64,000 nucleotides of DNA, taken from Actinomycetota bacterium (lineage in GTDB: Bacteria; Actinomycetota; Acidimicrobiia; Acidimicrobiales; RAAP-2). The translations under genes were made by a program, and so were the position numbers. The notes beneath the pieces are model-generated. The model made no database searches. It was not told the origin of the DNA and saw nothing but the letters and a program-made list of their open reading frames with translations. Where the stretch lies: positions 42,626 through 106,625 of the forward strand of contig JAJPJD010000040.1 in the NCBI GenBank assembly GCA_021324355.1. Reading direction: 5' to 3'. Below are positions 1-9,248 of this stretch, one piece after another (position 1 is the first letter of the stretch; every line of letters starts with the position of its first letter).

Positions 1-401
1 TAGGCAGAGGTGAAGGCGGAGCCTTGCTGGACGATGGTGGCTCGACTCGACGGGGTCGCGCCCCACAGCGCCACCACGGCATCATTGACCAGGTCGGTGG
101 CGGCCGGGTCGAGGTCGAGCCCGGAGCACAGCGCCGCGTGCTGTGCATCCCAATCCTTGGGGAAGTCGACACCGCACATCCCGGCCGCAGTGAACTCGAC
201 CTCGCCCCTGGTGACTCCGGCCTCCGCGCAAGTCCGGTCCAACAGCGCTCGCAGGGTCTCGAGCTGGCTCTGGCTGGGAGGACCGAACAACATCATCCCT
301 GCGCCCCGGCCGGTACCCACCAGCCGGCCGCCTCGATCGCACAGCGCGACGACGCTCTTCGAGACCCCGGTGTCGATGCCGACGAGGTAGCGACGGGTCA
401 T
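1..401 (-). CDS. BadF/BadG/BcrA/BcrD-type ATPase / N-acetylglucosamine kinase-like protein, 3' end outside the window
   Basis: Reading the minus strand from ATG at 401 gives 133 codons with no stop before the window edge, so the gene continues to the left. The N-terminus carries the ASKHA phosphate-1 signature (GIDTGVSKSVVAL, residues 8-20), followed by a glycine-rich stretch typical of BadF/BadG ATPases and eukaryotic-type GlcNAc kinases. The family phosphorylates amino sugars or activates 2-hydroxyacyl-CoA dehydratases. With only the N-terminal half visible, a sugar-kinase role is more likely but unproven. The gene is divergent from the hypothetical gene at 551, with about 150 bp between them. 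Confidence 0.75.
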   Translation of the reverse strand, partial: MTRRYLVGIDTGVSKSVVALCDRGGRLVGTGRGAGMMLFGPPSQSQLETLRALLDRTCAEAGVTRGEVEFTAAGMCGVDFPKDWDAQHAALCSGLDLDPAATDLVNDAVVALWGATPSSRATIVQQGSAFTSA

Positions 402-550
402 GACTCCTTCCTCGGTCGCCACCCTACGGAGCCTTCGCGGTTCCGGCGAACTTACGGCCACGGCGCCCGGAAGCGTCGATCGGTAATCCGAAACTCGACA
501 AGAGCCGTGGAGCCGGTCCGGACGAACGGTTGAGGTCGTAGGGTTCCACC

Positions 551-1162
551 ATGAACGAGAGCTACCACTACCTCACCATCCAGACCTCCCGTGGCGAGCT
601 GAATCGCCTCCGATCGGCGCTCCGCCAGGACGCAGGTGGCGTGCTCGGGAGCTTCGAGGGTGCGGTGGTGGGCGTCTGGCTGGGCGCTGGCAGCATCGGC
701 TGGGCCGACGACGAGGCCATCGTGCTCATCGGCCCCACCGACCGAGGCACCGGGTCCGAGTGGACTGGTCCTCTGCACATCGAGGGCACGTGCGTCGCAG
801 TGCCGCTGCAGGCAACCGTGCGACCGGTGGACCCAGGCCCGATGCGCTCGACCGGCGTCCATGCCCACCGATGGCTCGACGTCGAGCCAGGAAACATCGA
901 CGAGGCGATCGACCTGTCGGCACAGGCCTGGCCGGCCTTCGAAGCGAGCTTCGACGCTCGGATCGAAGGGCTGTTCCGGACGACGGACGGCTCGAGCCGC
1001 CTGCTCCTCGTCACCTGGTACTCGTCGGTCGCCGAGTGGGAGCGCTCCCGGGGCGTTCCCGGAACCGAGCACGGTGCCCTGGACGAGGCCCGCCGCATGT
1101 TCCAACGGCGGCGCCAGCTCACCAGGCGCCAGATCGTGCGCCTCGCGCCACCGATGCCATGA
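551..1162 (+). CDS. Hypothetical protein, possibly NIPSNAP-like (dimeric alpha/beta barrel)
   Basis: A 203-residue ORF from ATG with no signal peptide or membrane segment. The C-terminal half (about residues 110-165) reads like a NIPSNAP/ferredoxin-like barrel: a helix rich in acidic and aromatic residues followed by the strand RLLLVTWYSSVAEWERS. This assignment is by eye only. The last 40 codons and the flanking sequence recur at 3860-4060 as a pseudogene fragment, so this gene lies at the left edge of a segmental duplication. An antisense ORF of similar length (452-1168) exists, but its composition looks like a shadow. Confidence 0.5.
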   Translation: MNESYHYLTIQTSRGELNRLRSALRQDAGGVLGSFEGAVVGVWLGAGSIGWADDEAIVLIGPTDRGTGSEWTGPLHIEGTCVAVPLQATVRPVDPGPMRSTGVHAHRWLDVEPGNIDEAIDLSAQAWPAFEASFDARIEGLFRTTDGSSRLLLVTWYSSVAEWERSRGVPGTEHGALDEARRMFQRRRQLTRRQIVRLAPPMP

Positions 1163-1945
1163 CCTCACTCGCTGGGGCCGACACGGGCTTGGCTAGCCGT
1201 CCGCAGCTCGCCGAATGGGCACCGTGGATACGCGAAGCGCACATTGCTCGAACCCGGCCATTCCCACTCACATTGGTCTACTCGTCATTGGTGATGACGT
1301 TGTTGTGGACATCTTCACCAGTCACCACGGCCGTCTGCGCGGTGCAAGTGTCAGTCCAGTTCTCAAGCGCGATACCGATGTCGTTGTTCCGCAGCATGTT
1401 GTTATGGATGGACATCCCCGGGGTGAGCTGATAGCCGAAGCAGCCGCCGAACACCAGGATCCCCGTCGATTGAGTCTGACCGTCTCCGGTGTACGAGTTG
1501 TCAGACAGCGCTCATTGGCCCCGAATTGTTCGCGTGCACGATCGGCCCATGCGATCCCGTCCGAAATGCACGCGGACGTTGCAGCCGGTGGCATCGACGA
1601 CCCCGCTGACGGCCCCTGGGTTCGCCAAGGCCGCAGTCAAGTCCACACCGCCGCGAACGAACCCGGTCGCAATGCAGGGCCCAGTGGTCGCTACGGAGCT
1701 CGAAAGCGACACCGCCGCCGCAAGGAAATCCACGACGGGCATATTCACTCGTGTCATCCCATGCGTTGTAGCGGAAGGAGCCTCACAGCCGGCACATACT
1801 CAGGCACATACTCAGAGGAGAGGCCAGACGTAGCGCACGGTCTCCATTTTGAGCCAGACACAAGGCAAGAGCCAGACGTTATGACGAAGCCGAACCCCCA
1901 CCATGTGGTGACCATAGCGTCGAGATTCCCGGCTAGCACGGGGGG
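1041..1945. repeat. Segmental duplication, copy A (degenerate, about 0.9 kb)
   Basis: Four blocks match copy B (3860-5572) in the same order and orientation: 1041-1242 with 3860-4060, 1253-1506 with 4353-4602, about 1510-1757 with 4905-5180, and about 1790-1945 with 5430-5572. Identity is high by eye in the first three blocks. The missing intervals are deletions inside the beta-helix gene. Copy A also has a 12-bp tandem repeat near 1794-1818. The simplest history is a tandem duplication followed by loss in copy A, with the glycosidase gene lying between the copies. Confidence 0.8.
1245..1760 (-). pseudogene. Pseudogene of the secreted beta-helix protein at 4164-5180
   Basis: The minus strand matches the intact beta-helix gene over its signal peptide and N-terminus (about 1510-1757) and over a middle block (1253-1506). 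Roughly 300 bp between those blocks and roughly 290 bp of the 3' end are missing. The signal-peptide region still reads MTRVNMPVVDFLAAAV and keeps the motif SSSVA, but the frame fails soon after, and no stop-free reading joins the two blocks. It is therefore a dead copy that records the duplication. Confidence 0.75.
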
Positions 1946-2027
1946 CTGCCTCTTCACAGACCCTCCGCAATCGTCACCAGCACCGATCGGATGGATCGGT
2001 GTCGCATGAGCCGGCCTCTGCGAATGT

Positions 2028-3455
2028 TTAGGTCGTCGCCGCGATCGGGACTGTGAACCCGACCGCGGCGATCGCGTAGGGCGGCAGGGTGATCGTGGTG
2101 CCGAGGACGCTGGTGGCGCGGGTCAGACCCGAGATGGTCGCGGTGGGAGCCGCACTAATAGACACGAGGGAAGCCCCAGTTGACAGGCCGGTCCCTGTTC
2201 CGGCAGACATGGTGACAGCCTGGTCGGTCAAGTTGATCAGCACCGTTCGGGTGCTGTTCAGGCCGTTGAACGAAACCCCAATCACCCCAGCCGCTCCATC
2301 TGGCAGGGCGGGCGTTACGGCGAAGCGAAGTGGCGTGACCCTTGATGCCTGAGCGGAAGCGTTGGTCAAGAACATCAGGGCCGCTCCGGCCACTGTCGGT
2401 TTTGGATCCAGGCCTGCGGTGAAGGCACCCGTGGAAGGGTTGGAGAACAGATCCCAATAGTCGTCCAGCTGCACCCGGGGTGATTGATCGATCAGGGACA
2501 TCAGCTCGGCCACGTAGAGCCCGTGGAGCCACGTGGTGCCCCAAGCTGGTTCGCCGCCCGAGCGGCCCCGCTGGGACAGGTTGAACTCGGTGATCCAGAT
2601 CCGGTATCGGCTAGGAATGGCCGCTATGACCTGCTGGGTGGATCGCCAGCTGGCCTGAGCAGCGCCAAGAATCTGCCCCGGACCAGGATCCTTGCCTATC
2701 GGGGCGAAGTAGTCGTGCAACGTGACCGCGTTGATCTCCGCACCGGCGACCGATATCAAAGTTCTGTTCCAGGAATTCTCGCGTGCTGTGCTCTGGGGGA
2801 GAGAACCGACCGCGGCGATCTGGGCATGGGGAAATGCAGCCCGGATAGCCGGCGCCCAGCGCGCCACGGTACGGGCATAGGAGGCTGCCGTAGGGAACAC
2901 CTGGAGGTAGCTGTTGTTGCCCAGATAGAACTCGTTGCCCAACTCGACATAGCGCACTGGGATTCCCAGTTTTTGGGCGGTGTGCAGCATCAGTAGCTGG
3001 TTTGGGAGTGTAGAGGTGAGCAAGTTGAGGTCGAAGACGGGAGTGACCCCGGCCTCTCGGACGATGCCTTTCAGGGTTTGCAGGGTGAAGCCATAGTCGC
3101 GGACATGACCCGGCTTCGGTCTGCCGGTGCTGGAGATCGTCGGGGGCTGATTCACCGATCCGTTCTGCCAGTCCCAGTAGTTCGCGATCGTTCCGCCCGG
3201 GTACCGGATCGTTCCACCCCGAAAGTCCCGCAACGCGGTGATGACCCCGGGCGCGGTGAAATCCTCACCGACCCCTGAGTAATCGAGGTTCGATCCGTTG
3301 ATCGGTGCGGTCAATGTCAGCGGGGATGCCGCCCGGACTCTGACCTCAGCAGCATGTTCGCCGCTGGGAGACAGGCGTGTCACCCCAGCATCAGTACACC
3401 CGGTCATGAGAAGCACCAATACGGCGCCCACCGCAAGGCTTGCTTTGCCGAACAT
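2028..3455 (-). CDS. Secreted lipoprotein glycoside hydrolase, clan GH-A (GH51/GH79-like)
   Basis: The start is set at ATG 3455 because it begins a lipoprotein signal peptide (FGKASLAVGAVLVLL) with lipobox LMTGC at residues 16-20. The open frame extends 39 codons further upstream without signal-like sequence. The 475-residue product has a TIM-barrel pattern with RYPGGTIANYWDW and the two clan GH-A glutamates: general acid/base in ELGNEF (E175) and likely nucleophile in IWITEFNL (E290). A beta-sandwich-like C-terminus follows. These features resemble arabinofuranosidases and heparanase-type enzymes acting on plant or extracellular polysaccharide; the substrate is unknown. It is monocistronic and sits between the duplicated segments. 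Confidence 0.7.
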   Translation of the reverse strand: MFGKASLAVGAVLVLLMTGCTDAGVTRLSPSGEHAAEVRVRAASPLTLTAPINGSNLDYSGVGEDFTAPGVITALRDFRGGTIRYPGGTIANYWDWQNGSVNQPPTISSTGRPKPGHVRDYGFTLQTLKGIVREAGVTPVFDLNLLTSTLPNQLLMLHTAQKLGIPVRYVELGNEFYLGNNSYLQVFPTAASYARTVARWAPAIRAAFPHAQIAAVGSLPQSTARENSWNRTLISVAGAEINAVTLHDYFAPIGKDPGPGQILGAAQASWRSTQQVIAAIPSRYRIWITEFNLSQRGRSGGEPAWGTTWLHGLYVAELMSLIDQSPRVQLDDYWDLFSNPSTGAFTAGLDPKPTVAGAALMFLTNASAQASRVTPLRFAVTPALPDGAAGVIGVSFNGLNSTRTVLINLTDQAVTMSAGTGTGLSTGASLVSISAAPTATISGLTRATSVLGTTITLPPYAIAAVGFTVPIAATT

Positions 3456-3859
3456 GACTCCAATGATCCGCCCCGCATTTGGGCCGTTCGATCGCCGAAC
3501 GTTAGCATCCCGTGACTTTTCCGCCGCCCGGTGAGTTGAGCAATCCTCTGCTATTAGATCCCGCCTACCCAAGCGAACGGTATGCGGAGCGCTTTCTCGA
3601 ACTCTTACGCGCAGCGAGTACCTGAACTAACTGCTCGTGTTCTCCCGATGTCACCTCGAAGCCATCATGGCGGAGTCTCCCTACCACTGCGAGGCACAAC
3701 CAAGCCCCACCCGTCCCGTAACCCCGACTTCGTCAACAAGCGAGGTGCTCCTCGGCCCGGACACGAAGCTCGCGCTCCTCATATGACGAGCCAATGCGGC
3801 CACACAGCAACGGACCTTCCCGGAACCACGTCCACGGACGTCCCAAAGCGGCCCTGTGA
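3456..3859. other. Intergenic stretch without a recognisable gene
   Basis: This is about 400 bp between the glycosidase start and the duplicated block. Open frames exist on both strands but none has a convincing ribosome-binding site, motif or coding-like composition. It must hold the glycosidase promoter; I could not pick a clear -10/-35 pair. Confidence 0.5.
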
Positions 3860-3980
3860 GCGCTCCCGGGGCGTTCCCGGAACCGAGCACGGTGCCCCGG
3901 ACGAGGCCCGCCGCACGTTTCAGCCGCGACGCCAGCTCACCAGGCGCCAGATCGTGCGCCTCGCGCAACCGATGCCGTGA
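3860..3980 (+). pseudogene. 3'-terminal fragment of the gene at 551-1162
   Basis: The fragment encodes 39 residues almost identical to the C-terminus of the gene at 551-1162 (ERSRGVPGTEHG onward, ending QPMP) and keeps the frame and the stop. Nothing upstream matches the rest of that gene, so it is an orphan tail carried along by the duplication. Confidence 0.8.
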
Positions 3981-4163
3981 CCTCGGTCGCCGGGGCCGAC
4001 ACGGGCTCGGCTAGTCGTCCGCAACTCACCGAATGGGCACCGTGGATATGCGAAGCGCACCTTGACCGAACCAGGTCACCAATCAGCCCGCGGGCTGGGA
4101 TCCTTCTCGGAGGCTCCTCACTCGATTAGCGGACAATCCTCGATCCCCACGACCAACCCGTGG

Positions 4164-5180
4164 TCACCCGATGTCGTTGTTGTGCACCGAAGGATCCGTC
4201 GCCAACGAAAGGTCGATGGGAACGATGAACATCGATGCCGTGTCGACAGCTGGCGTGTAGCCGATACCCGAGATCGAATTGTTGTGGATGCTGTCGCCGT
4301 CGCCGATATCGGTGATCCCGGCCTGATAGCCCTGACAGCTGCTGGAGCAGCCATTCCCGCTCACATTGGTCTGCTCGTCATTGGTGATGACGTTGTTGTG
4401 GACATTTTCACCAGTCATCACGGCAGTCTGCGCGGTGCAAGTGTCATTCCAGTTCTCGACCGCGATACCGATGTCGTTGTTTCGCAGCACGTTGTTATGA
4501 ATGGAGATCCCCGGGGTGAGCTGATAGCCGAAGCACCCGCCGAACACCAGGATCCCCGTCGATTGGGTCTGACCGTCTCCGGTGTACGAGTTGCCAGACA
4601 CCGTGTTGTTCGCGATGTCCGCGGTGGCGCCGTTGGCAACTTGGATCCCGTTTGCCGCAATGAAGTCAACCGGACCGAGGCCGGTCACCGTGTTGCCATG
4701 GATCACCGCTGACCCGCCATTGACCGTGATCCCACCCTTTTGGTACTGGCTCACGGTGTTGTTCATGATATTTCCGGAGCTCGGTGCTCCGAAGGCCCAA
4801 TAGATCCCGACACCCTGCTGGAGGCCGTTGAACGGAACCTCCCCGATGTTGTGGATCGATGAGTTCATGACGTTCACCGAGCCACCGTTGTTCACGACGC
4901 CGAACTCATTGGCCCCGAAGATGTCCGCGTGCATGACCTGCCCATGCGATCCCGGTCCGAAATACACGCCGACGTTGCAGCCGGTGGCATCGACGACCCC
5001 GCTGACCGTCCCCGGGTTCACCAAGGCCGCCGTCAAGTCCACACCGCCGCGAACGAACCCCGTTGCGGTGCAGGACGCGGCTGCCGCTACGGAGCTCGAA
5101 AGCGACACCGCCGCAATGAACCCCACGACGAGCACACATGCCGAGATCACTCGCCTGATCCCATGCGTCGTAGTGCGCAT
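4164..5180 (-). CDS. Secreted right-handed parallel beta-helix repeat protein
   Basis: The start is ATG 5180, preceded by a strong GGAGGGGGG ribosome-binding site; a longer frame to 5240 lacks one. The 338-residue product has a Sec signal peptide (residues 1 to about 35, cleavage near VAAAA/S). It then has stacked rungs with the recurring pattern hNN-x-h-x-x-N (IHNNVL, VHNNVI, IHNNSI, IMNNTV, IANNTV, VIHGNTV), as in NosD/pectate-lyase-like beta-helices. Such proteins bind or cleave polysaccharides outside the cell; no pectate lyase catalytic set can be pointed to. It is the intact member of the duplicated pair and may act with the neighbouring secreted glycosidase. Confidence 0.75.
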   Translation of the reverse strand: MRTTTHGIRRVISACVLVVGFIAAVSLSSSVAAAASCTATGFVRGGVDLTAALVNPGTVSGVVDATGCNVGVYFGPGSHGQVMHADIFGANEFGVVNNGGSVNVMNSSIHNIGEVPFNGLQQGVGIYWAFGAPSSGNIMNNTVSQYQKGGITVNGGSAVIHGNTVTGLGPVDFIAANGIQVANGATADIANNTVSGNSYTGDGQTQSTGILVFGGCFGYQLTPGISIHNNVLRNNDIGIAVENWNDTCTAQTAVMTGENVHNNVITNDEQTNVSGNGCSSSCQGYQAGITDIGDGDSIHNNSISGIGYTPAVDTASMFIVPIDLSLATDPSVHNNDIG

Positions 5181-5784
5181 TTGATGCCCCCCTCCGCAGA
5201 GAACCCGCGCAATCAGAGCAGAGCAACTCGCGCAACGCAAGCGCCATTGTTGCTAACGGCTGGAGCCAGCTGCAGCCTGTGGTTCCCGCCAGGCGCCGCC
5301 CGTCGGCCGCTAGATAATTCCAGCTCGCGTGGCCTCGATGCGCATCTCATTGATGCACCGTTGGCAGAGCTGATCGGGCCCGCACGTCCACTCCGATCGC
5401 TCATCGCACAGGGGACGAAAAGCTTCGCAGCGGGCACATACTGAGACGAGAGGCCACACGTAACGCCCGGGTCTCTGCTTTGGGCCACACACGATGCAGG
5501 GGCGGACCTTATGACGCATCCGAACCCCCACCATGTGGTCACCATAGCGCCGAGATACCCGGCTAGCCGGGGGACCCGAAACACCGAGAGATCTCGACCT
5601 TCCCTTCGGTGCGATCCGGCCCCTATGGTGCCTCACTCCATCGAGAACCGAGCGGCGCCACCGCGAAGCTCACGATCGGTGAGGACTCTCGGAGCAATGG
5701 TCGTCGGCCGTCCCTTCAACCACGGAGGACCTCGACGGATGTGACCCTTGTTCGCGGTCAGCATCGGCGGTACGTTCGCCGGGC

Positions 5785-7002
5785 GTGCGGCGCGTCATTT
5801 CGTACCTGTCGCTGACCGTGCTGATCCTGGGTACAGGGTTCGGGATCGGTCTGGGACTCGCCGAAGCGCCCGCTGGTCAGGGACACAAGGTAACGACGGG
5901 CGAAGCAACGTCGACCACAGCACCTCCGGGCTCCACCTCCCCTCGAACGTCTTCTTCCTCACTTCCACTTCCTCAGCTTCAACAGATTGCCTTCTTCAAC
6001 CGGACATCGGGCTACGGGCTGTTCACCACTGAGTCGAGCCTTGGTGCATGTGCTCTCTTGGTTGGCCCAAGTAGCGACGGTGGTGCGCACTTCGGACCTC
6101 TCACACGGGTCACCACGTGCGACACGCACTTGTGGGGCGATCAGCTCGCGTTCAATGACCATGGTGACGGGTATGTCTTCAACCCTGATCTGTTCATCAC
6201 CTACGACGGAGGAAGGCACTGGGCCTACGTTCCTCAAGCTGGCATCGTGCTCTCGGTCGAGACCCTCGGCTACTCGGTCTGGATGCTCGAGGCTGACTGT
6301 GCGCCGGCGAATCCGCAGTACTGCACGCTCAACTTGCAGACCTCGGCCGATGGTGGAGTGTCGTGGTCGGAGTCACCGAGCCAGCCTCACCTCGACTCTG
6401 TCTCCTTTGTCCCGGCGGCTGGAGGCTTGCTCGGTCAGACCTGGCTCGTTCGCACGAGCCAGTCATCGGCTTATGTCCTGTCGAACCCAGTTCAAAACCC
6501 CTTCGGAGCTCCGGACCAGGCCGCCCTCGCCTTCACCGACAACGGAGGGGAATCCTGGACGACCAGTGAAGTTCCTTGCGGTTTCGACGCGCAGTCCGTG
6601 GAGATGTCCGCAGCGCCGGATGGCTCGCTCCTGGCGTTGTGCGCCGGAGAACCCGGCGCCGGTAACCAGGTGAAGACGGTTCTGCGTTCCTCTGACCACG
6701 GTCAGACCTGGACCACGATGGTCCCTTATAAGACCTTGGTAGCGATCGACGATGGTTACATCGGATAGTTCGATGCTGTCTCCCCGACGACCGCCTTCGC
6801 CATCGGCGACAGGAGCCCGCTGCTCGTCACCCGCGACAGCGGAAGGACCTGGCAACCCGTAGACATCGCGGGGGATACGGCCGGAGGACCAGGCCAGGTG
6901 ATCTTTTTCAACGCTTCTGTGGGCATCGTGCTGGGTGATAACACCCTGTGGAGCACGAGCGATGGTGGGGCGAGCTGGTCCCGCGTGATACCCACACCAT
7001 GA
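5785..7002 (+). pseudogene. Asp-box (BNR) beta-propeller, secreted or membrane-anchored, interrupted by an in-frame TAG
   Basis: From GTG 5785 the frame encodes a hydrophobic N-terminal signal or anchor (residues 3-26). Repeated Asp-box motifs follow: TYDGGRHW, SADGGVSW, TDNGGESW and SSDHGQTW. A TAG stops it at 6766-6768 after 327 codons. The same frame then runs on without other stops for 77 codons to TGA 7000-7002 and contains two more Asp boxes (TRDSGRTW, TSDGGASW), so the full product would be about 405 residues. A single substitution such as CAG to TAG explains this. The truncated product probably cannot close its propeller. The family includes sialidase-like and Ycf48-like propellers; function unknown. 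Confidence 0.75.
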
Positions 7003-7410
7003 CCCACACAGGTGTGACGCCGTGAGCCCGTTGCTTCAGCGGCTGGGACGCCGAGGGGGGAAACCCAACCCAAAGGGCCTGCGGACTCGGAACGTCGCAT
7101 TAGTAGGCCACCGTTCCAACGAGCGTCGAGGTGGCGTCAGGCCGCTGAATGATTCGGGGCCACAGACGGTCATAGAACTCCCGAAAGCCAAATTGACCCT
7201 GTCCAACCGTTCCAATCAGGTCCAACGGACCGCCGCGACCCCTCGCGTCGACGATGTATCCCGTAGCTGCCGCTAGCGCCACGGGTCGGCGAACCCCCAG
7301 GGCCAAGACGGCGCGGACCCGAACTCTTAGGCTCCTCTCCCCGGCTCGCGCGGGGCACCATGGTGGACGAGTCCGTTGAACTGGGTTGCCAAGCCTCGAG
7401 CCTGACTCGG
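7003..7410. other. Intergenic stretch without a recognisable gene
   Basis: This is about 400 bp between the broken propeller gene and tRNA-Thr. Short frames exist on both strands (for example 7022-7276 plus and 7100-7306 minus) but lack ribosome-binding sites and family resemblance. I see no strong hairpin or promoter. Confidence 0.45.
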
Positions 7411-7483
7411 AGCCTGGGCGGGGAATCGAACCCCGGACCTGCGCATTACGAGTGCGCTGCTCTGCCGGCTGAGCTACCCAGGC
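7411..7483 (-). tRNA. tRNA-Thr (anticodon CGU)
   Basis: On the minus strand a complete cloverleaf folds. The 7-bp acceptor stem pairs GCCTGGG with CCCAGGC, the anticodon stem GCGCA/TGCGC holds loop CTCGTAA with anticodon CGT, and the T-arm is CGGGG-TTCGATT-CCCCG. The discriminator base is T and CCA is not encoded. Confidence 0.93.
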
Positions 7484-7520
7484 CGATCGCCGGCGTGGAC
7501 GCCGGACCGAACGCCGTATC

Positions 7521-8621
7521 CTACGCCCCTCGCTGCGCCAACCGAGTGAGCCGCAGCAGCAGCGACTCGAGCAGAAGCGGTTCGTTGGGGTTGCGCTCGA
7601 GGGATGCGGCTGCCTGGGTGATCATCTGGGCGGCCCGGGTGCAGCGCTCGATCTCCTCGCCGTCCCGCCCGGCGGCCAGTACGCCGGCCATCCGGTCCCG
7701 ATAGGCCCGGGCAAGCACGCCGAGACCGGCCCGCAGTTCGTCGGTTCGCCACCGCCGCTCCTCGCGGTGGTGACGTTCCAGGATCTCGCGCCGACCGGGG
7801 ATGGCCCGCTCGCCCAGACTCTCGGCCTGCGCACCCAGCGCGGCAAGCTCCCGAGCGTGCTCGTTGCGCAACGGCGCCACGGCGGCGTCGGAGGCCGCGA
7901 GCAGCTCGGACGCCAACGAAGCCGCCACCGCACCGTCGCCGGTGAGCCGGGCCGGCACCGACCGCCACAGTTCGTGGCGAACCACGAACCCTTCGTCCTC
8001 GGCCAGAAGCCGCGCTCGCTCCAAGTCGCCACCGCTCCCGTCGGCCAACACTCGGGCCCGCTCGGGCTCCACGCCCCTCGCCACCAGCCACGCCTCGACG
8101 GCAGCCGGAGCGATGGGCGGAAAGCGGATCTCGACGCAGCGACTGGCGACGGTGCCCAACTCCGGCGGCAGCTCCTCGCAGAGCAAGACGAACACCGTTG
8201 CTGGTGGCGGCTCCTCGACCGTCTTGAGGAGTGCCGGAGCCGAGCGGATGGCCAGGTGCACGTCGTTGACCACCACCACTTGGCGTTGGGCCACCAGCGG
8301 GCGGCGCTGGGCCAGCAACACCAGTCGCCGGGCGTCGTCAACCCCGAGGGCGGCACCGGTCCGATCGACGATGACCAAGTCCGGGTGGGTGCCGGCCAGC
8401 GCCTGCCGGCAGGTGTCGCAGCGCCCGCACCCGCCCGCCGGGCACAGCAACGCGGCAGCGAAGGCCCGAGCCGCCGGTTGCACCCCTGACCCGGCGGTGC
8501 CGAGGAAGAGGTAGGCATGCACCGGCGTGGGTGCTGCCGCCCGCAGGGCGGCGACCGCCTGGGGCTGTCCGACCACCGCTGCGAACAGGGAGGACGCCGG
8601 GAGACCGTCGGTGTCGGTCAT
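7521..8621 (-). CDS. holB: DNA polymerase III subunit delta'
   Basis: This is a clamp-loader AAA+ subunit of 366 residues. It has FAAVVGQPQAV at the N-terminus, the zinc-binding CGRCDTC motif (one cysteine upstream, LLCPAGGCG), the DEAD-like VVVVNDVH, LLKTVEEPPPATVF (sensor region) and ASRCVEIRF. The P-loop position reads GTAGSGVQPAAR without the GK(T/S), as is common for delta', which does not hydrolyse ATP. It loads the sliding clamp together with tau/gamma and delta. Its ATG overlaps the tmk stop (ATGA) on the other side, so these genes are co-transcribed from topA through tmk. Confidence 0.9.
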   Translation of the reverse strand: MTDTDGLPASSLFAAVVGQPQAVAALRAAAPTPVHAYLFLGTAGSGVQPAARAFAAALLCPAGGCGRCDTCRQALAGTHPDLVIVDRTGAALGVDDARRLVLLAQRRPLVAQRQVVVVNDVHLAIRSAPALLKTVEEPPPATVFVLLCEELPPELGTVASRCVEIRFPPIAPAAVEAWLVARGVEPERARVLADGSGGDLERARLLAEDEGFVVRHELWRSVPARLTGDGAVAASLASELLAASDAAVAPLRNEHARELAALGAQAESLGERAIPGRREILERHHREERRWRTDELRAGLGVLARAYRDRMAGVLAAGRDGEEIERCTRAAQMITQAAASLERNPNEPLLLESLLLRLTRLAQRGA

Positions 8622-9235
8622 CCCGGCCGACCCAGTCGCCCGACCACCGCGGCATGGACCGCGTCGGCCACCGTCTCAACGTCTGCCGTCCCGTCGACGA
8701 CGACCCAGCGGTCGGGGTCCGACCGGACCAGCTCCTGGTAGCCGGCCGCAACCCGGGCGTGGAAGTCGTCGTCGTCGCGCTCCAACCGGTCGCGCCAGGA
8801 CCCCGCGGTGCGCGCCCGGGCGAGCTCCAGGGGGACCTCGAGGAGGACCGAGAGGTCGGCCGCAACGCCGGCGGTGGCGAACTCGAGCACCCCGTGGAGC
8901 GACGGCGCCCCCAGTCCCCGGCCGAAGCCCTGGTAGGCGAGGGTGGACCCGCAGTAGCGGTCGGTCACCACCCAGCGGCCGGCGGCCAGGGCTGGCTCGA
9001 TCACCTCGTGCACGTGCTGGGCCCGGTCGGCCGCCATCAGGAGGGCCTCGGCCCGAGCCGACGGCCGGTGCTCCGGGTCGAGCAGCAGGGCCCGGATGGC
9101 CACGCCTAGCTCGGTGCCGCCCGGCTCGTAGGTGAGCAGCGCGCCGAGCCGCTGCGCCAGGATCGTGGCCTGGGTGGACTTGCCGCTGCCGTCGATGCCC
9201 TCCAGGGCCACAAGGCGGCCGGCCGGCCCGCTCAC
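8618..9235 (-). CDS. tmk: Thymidylate kinase
   Basis: The enzyme phosphorylates dTMP to dTDP. The 205-residue product from GTG 9235 has P-loop EGIDGSGKST (residues 12-21), the DRY motif in VTDRYCGST, and TYEPGGTELG for dTMP binding. The frame continues upstream to 9307 but would overlap topA. GTG 9235 lies 13 bp after the topA stop with GAGG upstream and begins where the family begins, so it is preferred. The gene lies between topA and holB, and its stop overlaps the holB start by 4 bp. Confidence 0.92.
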   Translation of the reverse strand: MSGPAGRLVALEGIDGSGKSTQATILAQRLGALLTYEPGGTELGVAIRALLLDPEHRPSARAEALLMAADRAQHVHEVIEPALAAGRWVVTDRYCGSTLAYQGFGRGLGAPSLHGVLEFATAGVAADLSVLLEVPLELARARTAGSWRDRLERDDDDFHARVAAGYQELVRSDPDRWVVVDGTADVETVADAVHAAVVGRLGRPG

Positions 9236-9248
9236 TGGTCCACGGACC

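Larger units (their letters stand above)
3860..5572. repeat. Segmental duplication, copy B (fuller copy, about 1.7 kb)
   Basis: This copy contains the last 40 codons of the gene at 551-1162, its 3' flank, the complete beta-helix gene and about 390 bp upstream of that gene. It matches copy A (1041-1945) block by block. The right border is near 5572, after a shared sequence containing CCCACCATGTGG. No inverted repeats or transposase border either copy, so homologous or replication-slippage duplication is more likely than transposition. Confidence 0.8.

Noticed and set aside
452..1168. Minus-strand frame opposite the gene at 551-1162
   Set aside because: The plus-strand gene has better composition, and its tail is the part whose frame is preserved in the duplicated fragment.
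7022..7306. Short frames between the propeller gene and tRNA-Thr
   Set aside because: They oppose each other, lack ribosome-binding sites and resemble no family.
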